From the NCBI GenBank assembly GCA_020048255.1, contig JAIFMR010000119.1:1-8367 (forward strand): a stretch of 8,367 bases of DNA, in the 5' to 3' direction. Of the stretch, positions 4,323 through 8,367 are shown piece by piece. The position numbers and the translations under genes were made by a program. The notes below the pieces were generated by a model. The model was not told the DNA's origin and searched no databases. It saw only the letters and a program-made list of their open reading frames with translations. Each line of letters starts with the position of its first letter. Position 1 is the stretch's first letter. This stretch comes from Rhodoferax sp. (GTDB lineage: Bacteria > Pseudomonadota > Gammaproteobacteria > Burkholderiales > Burkholderiaceae_C).

Positions 4323-6144
4323 ATGAATAACCCTTTCCCCTTGCTGCAAACTATTCACGCGCCTGAAGATTTGCGACGGCTCACGCGAACACAACTAGAG
4401 CCTTTGGCCACCGAGTTGCGCGCGTATTTGCTCGACAGCGTGGCTAAAACAGGGGGGCATTTAAGTTCCAACCTGGGCACGGTGGAGTTGTCTGTGGCCT
4501 TGCATTACGTGTTCAACACCCCGCATGACCGCATCGTGTGGGATGTGGGCCACCAGACCTAGCCAGTTGGGCGGTTTGAGCGGTTTTCCGCAGCGCGCCG
4601 AGAGCGAATTTGACGCCTTTGGCACCGCGCACTCCAGCACCTCGATTTCGGCGGCATTGGGCATGGCGATTGCCAGCCGCCTCAAAGGGGAAGACCGGCA
4701 TGCCATCGCCGTGATTGGTGACGGCGCCATGACAGCCGGTATGGCATTTGAGGCCATGAACAACGCCGGTGTGTCCGACAGCAACTTGCTGGTGATCCTC
4801 AATGACAACGACATGTCGATCAGCCCGCCGGTGGGTGCGCTCAACCGTTACCTGGCCAAACTGCTGAGCGGTCAGTTTTATGCCGCAGCCAAGAGCGCCG
4901 GCAAAACTGTGCTCAAGGGCGCACCACCCTTGTGGGAGCTGGCCAAACGTTTTGAAGAGTCTGCCAAGGGCATGGTCAAGCCGATCACCTTGTTTGAAAA
5001 ATTCGGCTTCAACTATGTCGGCCCGATTGACGGCCATGATGTGGAAACCTTGGTGAGTGTGCTGGAGAACATCAAGCACCTCAAAGGCCCGCAGTTCTTG
5101 CATGTGGTCACCAAAAAAGGACAGGGTTACAAGCTGGCTGAGGCTGACCCGGTGGCCTACCACGGCCCGGGCAAGTTTGACCCCAAGGTGGGCTTGCAGC
5201 AGTCCAGCGGCGTGGCCAAACCCACCTTTACCCAGGTGTTTGGCGAATGGCTGTGCGACATGGCTGCCGCCGACGACAAGTTGGTGGCTATCACCCCGGC
5301 CATGCGTGAAGGCTCAGGGATGGTGGAGTTTGAAAAGCGCTTCCCGACACGGTTTTTTGACGTCGGTATTGCGGAGCAGCATGCGGTGACCTTTGCCGCT
5401 GGCCTGGCCTGCGAGGGCCTGAAGCCGGTGGTGGCCATTTATTCCACGTTTTTGCAGCGTGGCTACGACCAGTTGATTCATGACGTGGCCATTCAAAACC
5501 TGCCGGTGGTGTTTGCGCTCGACCGGGCCGGGCTGGTGGGGGCTGATGGTGCTACCCACGCAGGGGCTTATGACATTGCGTACCTGCGCTGCATCCCCAA
5601 CCTCAGCGTGGCCTGTCCGGCCGATGAAAACGAATGTCGTCAGTTGCTCAGCACCGCTTACGCGCAAAACACGCCTGTGGCCGTGCGCTACCCGCGCGGC
5701 GCGGGCACCGGTGTCACGGCCACCTGCACGCTGGATGCCTTGCCCTTTGGCCAAGGCGAAATTCGCCGCCAAGGGCAGCGCCTGGCGTTGCTGGTTTTTG
5801 GGCCTTTGTTGTACCCGGCCCTGCAGGTGGCTGAAAAGCTCAACGCCACCGTGGTCAACATGCGTTGGGCCAAGCCACTGGATGTGGCCTTGTTGCTGCA
5901 AGTGGCCGCCAGTCACGACGCCTTCGTCACGCTGGAAGACAGCGCGATCATGGGCGGCGCGGGCAGCGCGGTGCTGGAGGCTTTGGCCGCAGCCGCGGTC
6001 TGCAAACCGGTGTTGCAACTCGGCTTGCCTGACCTATTTATTGAACACGGCGACCCCGCCAAGCTGATGGCTTTGCAAGGCCTGGACGCCCCGGGTATCG
6101 AAGCCAGTATCCGGGCCCGTTTTGATGCGCTTTTGCTGCGCTGA
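4323..6144 (+). pseudogene. dxs: 1-deoxy-D-xylulose-5-phosphate synthase, frameshifted by an internal deletion
   Basis: DXP synthase condenses pyruvate with glyceraldehyde 3-phosphate, using thiamine diphosphate, in the first step of the MEP pathway. The 5' part (from ATG 4323, MNNPFPLLQTIH) runs through GGHLSSNLGTVELS to DVGHQT, then hits TAG at 4560-4562. From 4564 a different frame continues with QLGGLSGFPQRAESE, HSSTSIS, the ThDP motif GDGAMTAG...NDN, IAEQHAVTFAAG with its catalytic Glu, and the C-terminal transketolase domain to the stop at 6144. Compared with the family, the segment equivalent to YPHKILTGRRD...R (17 residues) is absent; a loss of 47 nt joining TA to GC explains both the stop and the frame change. 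The repaired protein would be about 622 residues, the normal length. In-frame ATGs at 4305 and 4317 are other possible starts. The rest is undamaged, so the lesion is recent or a sequence error. Confidence 0.9.
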
Positions 6145-6171
6145 TTTATCTGCACAACTGTTGATCTAACC

Positions 6172-6218
6172 CGGGTTTTTCGAGCGCCTGCAAGGGAAAA
6201 CCCGCCTGTTTGGGCGGG
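6172..6218. other. Overlapping alternative hairpins between dxs and the TRAP gene
   Basis: CCCGCC (6201-6206) and GGCGGG (6213-6218) form a perfect six-bp stem with a six-nt loop. An outer GGGA/TCCC pair (6194-6197 with 6225-6228) may extend it. CGGGTTTTTC (6172-6181) can instead pair with GAAAACCCG (6196-6204) with one bulged T, and this excludes the first hairpin. There is no T-run on the plus strand, but on the minus strand the six-bp stem is followed by TTTT. It may end dxs transcription or shape the next promoter region; the role is uncertain. Confidence 0.35.
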
Positions 6219-6228
6219 GTGCTGTCCC

Positions 6229-6287
6229 TAAAATACCTGCTGACTTTCTCGGTCTTGACGCGCGTTTTTCTGACGAGTGCATATAAG
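6229..6287 (+). promoter_or_regulatory. Candidate promoter elements for the TRAP binding-protein gene
   Basis: TAAAAT (6229-6234) and TATAAG (6282-6287) are -10-like. TTGACG (6255-6260) is -35-like but lies 21 nt from TATAAG, longer than the usual 16-18. A promoter in this 166-nt gap is likely, since the next gene has its own strong ribosome site and a different function from dxs. The exact boxes are not resolved. Confidence 0.3.
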
Positions 6288-6310
6288 TTAACAACCCTAG
6301 GAGTAAATCG

Positions 6311-7393
6311 ATGGATCGTCGTTTAATCATTAAAAATGCGGGTATCGCTGGCGTGCTGGCGGCTGGCATGGCACCTGCAGTGCATGCGCAGGCGGCCGTG
6401 CGCTGGCGTCTGGCCTCGAGCTTTCCCAAATCGCTCGACACCATTTACGGTGGTGCTGAGGTCATGGCCAAGGCGGTCAAGGCCATGTCGGGTGGCAAGT
6501 TCGAGATTTCGGTGCATGCCGGCGGCGAGCTGGTTCCACCGTTTGGCGTGGTCGATGGCGTGCAAAATGGCACAGTCGAGATGACCCATACCGTGCCCTA
6601 TTACTTCTATGGCAAGAACCCGGCTTTTGCGCTGGGCTCGGCGATTCCGTTTGGCATGAATGCGCGCCAAATGACCGCCTGGATGATGCATGGCAACGGT
6701 CGCAAGCTGATGAACGAGTTATATGCCGGTTATGGCATGGTCAGCTACGCTGGCGGCAACACCGGCGTACAGATGGGTGGCTGGTACCGCAAGGCAATCA
6801 AGTCGGTTGCCGATTTCAAGGGCATGAAAATGCGTCTGGGCGGTGGCTTGGTGGGTGAGGTGATGCAGGGCTTGGGTGCCGTGCCACAAAGCATTCCTGG
6901 TGGCGAGGTATATCAAGCCCTTGAAAAAGGCACCATCGACGCGGCTGAATGGGTCGGCCCCTATGACGACCAGAAGCTCGGCTTCAACAAGGTGGCACCT
7001 TTCTACTATTACCCAGGCTGGTGGGAGGGTGGTCCTGAAGTGGACTTCTTCGTCAACCAAAAAGCGCTCGCTGCCTTGTCGGCAGAAAACAAGGCCATTC
7101 TTGAAACCGCCTGTGCCATGGCCGCCACTGACATGCTGGCCAAGTACGACGCTTTCAACCCAACCGCCCTGAAGCAACTGGTTGCCGCCAAGACCAAAGT
7201 GCTGCCATTCCCCAATGACGTGCTTGAAGCCTCCTTCAAGGCGGCCATGGTGGTGTTTGAAGCCAACAACGCCAAGAGCCCTGAGTGGAAGAAAATTTAC
7301 GCCGATTTCCGCAACTTCCAGCGCGATCAGGTGTTGTGGTTCCGCTTTGCCGAAGCCAAGTTTGACTCGTTCATGGCGACCCGCAAACTCTGA
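6311..7393 (+). CDS. TRAP transporter substrate-binding protein, DctP family, TakP-like
   Basis: This 360-residue periplasmic binding protein is likely to capture a carboxylate for a Na+-driven TRAP permease. The N-terminus MDRRLIIKNAGIAGVLAAGM carries a twin-arginine-like RRLIIK stretch, with likely cleavage after AVHA (residue 26), which points to Tat export. The mature part begins with VRWRLASSFPKSLDTIYGGA (30-49), close to Rhodobacter TakP, which binds 2-oxoacids. Other family blocks are NTGVQMGGWYRKAI (150-163), MKMRLGGGLVGEV (172-184), GGEVYQALEKGTIDAAEWVGPYDD (within 197-220) and YYYPGWWEGGPEVDFFVN (232-249). Arg175 and the Glu213-Trp214 pair sit in the motifs that contact ligand in this family. 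ATG 6311 follows AGGAG (6299-6303) by seven nt. A terminator lies just downstream. A TRAP large permease gene converges from the right and is the probable partner. The family is sure; 2-oxoacid specificity is inferred. Confidence 0.93.
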   Translation: MDRRLIIKNAGIAGVLAAGMAPAVHAQAAVRWRLASSFPKSLDTIYGGAEVMAKAVKAMSGGKFEISVHAGGELVPPFGVVDGVQNGTVEMTHTVPYYFYGKNPAFALGSAIPFGMNARQMTAWMMHGNGRKLMNELYAGYGMVSYAGGNTGVQMGGWYRKAIKSVADFKGMKMRLGGGLVGEVMQGLGAVPQSIPGGEVYQALEKGTIDAAEWVGPYDDQKLGFNKVAPFYYYPGWWEGGPEVDFFVNQKALAALSAENKAILETACAMAATDMLAKYDAFNPTALKQLVAAKTKVLPFPNDVLEASFKAAMVVFEANNAKSPEWKKIYADFRNFQRDQVLWFRFAEAKFDSFMATRKL

Positions 7394-7413
7394 CCGAACC
7401 CCGATCTGACAAT

Positions 7414-7442
7414 AAAAAACCCCGCAGTGCGGGGTTTTTTTT
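7414..7442. terminator. Bidirectional intrinsic terminator between convergent TRAP genes
   Basis: AAAAAACCCCGC (7414-7425) and GCGGGGTTTTTT (7429-7440) form a perfect 12-bp inverted repeat around AGT, with two more T after it. Each strand shows a GC stem followed by a T-run, so it can stop the binding-protein transcript rightwards and the permease transcript leftwards. A further five-bp hairpin (CCTCG 7472-7476 with CGAGG 7481-7485) lies in the rest of the gap, with no T-run. Confidence 0.92.
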
Positions 7443-7516
7443 GCCTGACTGTTTGTTGTTTCTCCTGTTGACCTCGAGCCCGAGGGGGCTGAGGGGTCAG
7501 GTGACAAACAACTTCG

Positions 7517-8367
7517 CTACTTCTTCTTCATTGCTTCTTCCATCGCCTTCATCGGATCATTGTCGGCAGCAGCATCGGACTCGGGTGCCGTGCCCGCATC
7601 AGGCGCAGAGGCGTCGGTAGCTGGCTCGGGTGTGGGCGCTTCTGGCTCGGCACTGGGCATGTTGATCATCATCTCCGCGCCAACCTTGTCCAGATCGACC
7701 GCCTCTTTCTTGTCCAAGCCACTCGACACAATCCCTGGGAAGGCAATGATCAGGCTCACCATGATGATCTGGATGATCACAAAGGGGATGGCGCCCCAGT
7801 AGATCTGCATGGTGGTCACGGGCTGAATCAGCTTCTTGGTCAGCCGGTCGGTATAGGCCTTTCCAGGTGCCACACTGCGCAGGTAAAACAGCGCAAAACC
7901 AAAGGGCGGGTGCATGAAAGAGGTTTGCATGTTCACGCCCAGCAGCACACCAAACCAGATCAAGTCAATGCCCATCTTCTCAGCCACTGGCGCCAGCAGC
8001 GGCACCACAATGAACGCCAGCTCAAAGAAATCAAGAAAGAACGCCAGGAAGAAGATCAGCAGATTGACCACAATCAAAAAGCCCGTCTGACCACCCGGCA
8101 GCGAGGTCAGCAAGTGCTCGACCCACCGGGAGCCGTCCACGCCCTGAAACACCAGGCTGAACACCGTGGAGCCCACCAGGATGAACACCACAAAACTCGA
8201 CAACTTGGTGGTTGTGGTCAGCGCCTGCTTCATGAGTGACATGCTCAGACGCTTGCGCGACATGGCCATCAGGAAAGCGCCCACAGCGCCCATGGCACCC
8301 CCTTCAGTGGGGGTGGCAATACCCAAGAAGATCGTGCCAAGAACCAGAAAGATCAGCAGCAGCGGTG
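7517..8367 (-). CDS. TRAP transporter large permease, DctM family (5' end outside window)
   Basis: The frame is open from the right edge leftwards to TAG at 7519-7517, giving 283 residues of the C-terminal part. It begins PLLLIFLVLGTIFLGIATPTEGGAMGAVGA, where ATPTEGGA is a hallmark of TRAP large membrane subunits. Later family features are FFLDFFELAFIVVPLL and NMQTSFMHPPFGFALFYLR, then a last membrane helix (WGAIPFVIIQIIMVSLIIAF). TRAP large subunits form the inner-membrane elevator channel that moves the substrate with Na+. After the last helix comes a 65-residue soluble tail rich in Ala, Pro, Asp and Glu (about 7714-7520), ending DPMKAMEEAMKKK; most DctM proteins end soon after the final helix. 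The gene converges on the TakP-like binding-protein gene and shares its terminator. The small subunit (DctQ) is presumably upstream, beyond the window, or fused. Confidence 0.93.
   Translation of the reverse strand, partial: PLLLIFLVLGTIFLGIATPTEGGAMGAVGAFLMAMSRKRLSMSLMKQALTTTTKLSSFVVFILVGSTVFSLVFQGVDGSRWVEHLLTSLPGGQTGFLIVVNLLIFFLAFFLDFFELAFIVVPLLAPVAEKMGIDLIWFGVLLGVNMQTSFMHPPFGFALFYLRSVAPGKAYTDRLTKKLIQPVTTMQIYWGAIPFVIIQIIMVSLIIAFPGIVSSGLDKKEAVDLDKVGAEMMINMPSAEPEAPTPEPATDASAPDAGTAPESDAAADNDPMKAMEEAMKKK

Noticed and set aside
4268..4566. Link between the 47-nt dxs deletion and the 47-nt repeat core
   Set aside because: The equal lengths are striking, but no repeat sequence lies at the junction and the missing segment is ordinary Dxs coding sequence in relatives, so the match is taken as coincidence.
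5314..6018. Antisense open frame across the dxs 3' half (234 codons)
   Set aside because: It is a composition-driven shadow of the transketolase domains; no domain is recognisable.
4525..6144. A separate 539-residue gene starting at ATG 4525
   Set aside because: Its first 13 residues are out-of-frame dxs sequence and do not resemble any Dxs N-terminus. The natural reading is one broken dxs gene beginning about 200 nt upstream.
6719..7507. Long open frame antisense to the TRAP binding-protein gene (262 codons)
   Set aside because: It mirrors a well-recognised gene, has no family-like motifs, and is the kind of frame GC-rich codon bias produces. It also crosses the strong terminator.
1..8367. 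CRISPR array, tRNA/rRNA gene, insertion sequence or phage attachment site
   Set aside because: No regularly spaced repeats, cloverleaf sequence, transposase or integrase frame was seen. The only repeats are the three diverged 47-nt elements.

Overview
The window reads as a stretch of chromosome from a betaproteobacterium of the Burkholderiales, most likely Comamonadaceae (Rhodoferax/Polaromonas/Acidovorax-like). The basis is GC-rich coding with typical protein sequences, an xseB-ispA-dxs operon, a TakP-type TRAP transporter, and three copies of a short intergenic repeat (CCTCTAGC...GTAGC) that I recall as abundant in this family. No phage, IS, CRISPR or RNA gene was found.

Left third (1-2718, minus strand): three genes read leftwards, a Rieske non-heme iron oxygenase (2718-1585), an EamA/DMT-family permease (1471-584) and a tandem-rhodanese sulfurtransferase cut by the left edge (533-1). 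They may be co-transcribed, but their shared role is unknown. Repeat copies lie between the oxygenase and the permease, and inside the sulfurtransferase reading frame.

Divergent control region (2719-3007): it separates the oxygenase from the plus-strand isoprenoid operon. It contains a near-perfect 24-bp palindrome just upstream of the oxygenase start, a small hairpin, a minus-strand hairpin with a T-run, and -10-like boxes facing each way.

Middle (3008-6144, plus strand): xseB (exonuclease VII small subunit) overlaps ispA (farnesyl diphosphate synthase) by ATGA. A third repeat copy follows, then dxs (DXP synthase, first enzyme of the MEP isoprenoid pathway). dxs is broken in this sequence: about 47 nt encoding the conserved segment after DVGHQT is missing, which produces an in-frame TAG and a frame change. 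Everything on either side is intact, so this is either a recent deletion or a sequence/assembly error in a gene normally essential.

Right third (6145-8367): a TakP/DctP-type periplasmic binding protein (plus strand) converges on the 3' end of a TRAP large permease (DctM, minus strand, cut by the right edge). The two share a bidirectional terminator at 7414-7442. The pair probably imports a 2-oxoacid or related carboxylate. The permease has an unusual 65-residue Ala/Pro/acidic tail.

I did not find a clearly new biological system. The strongest leads are the dxs lesion, the repeat family (including one copy read through as protein), and the palindrome-controlled orphan oxygenase.
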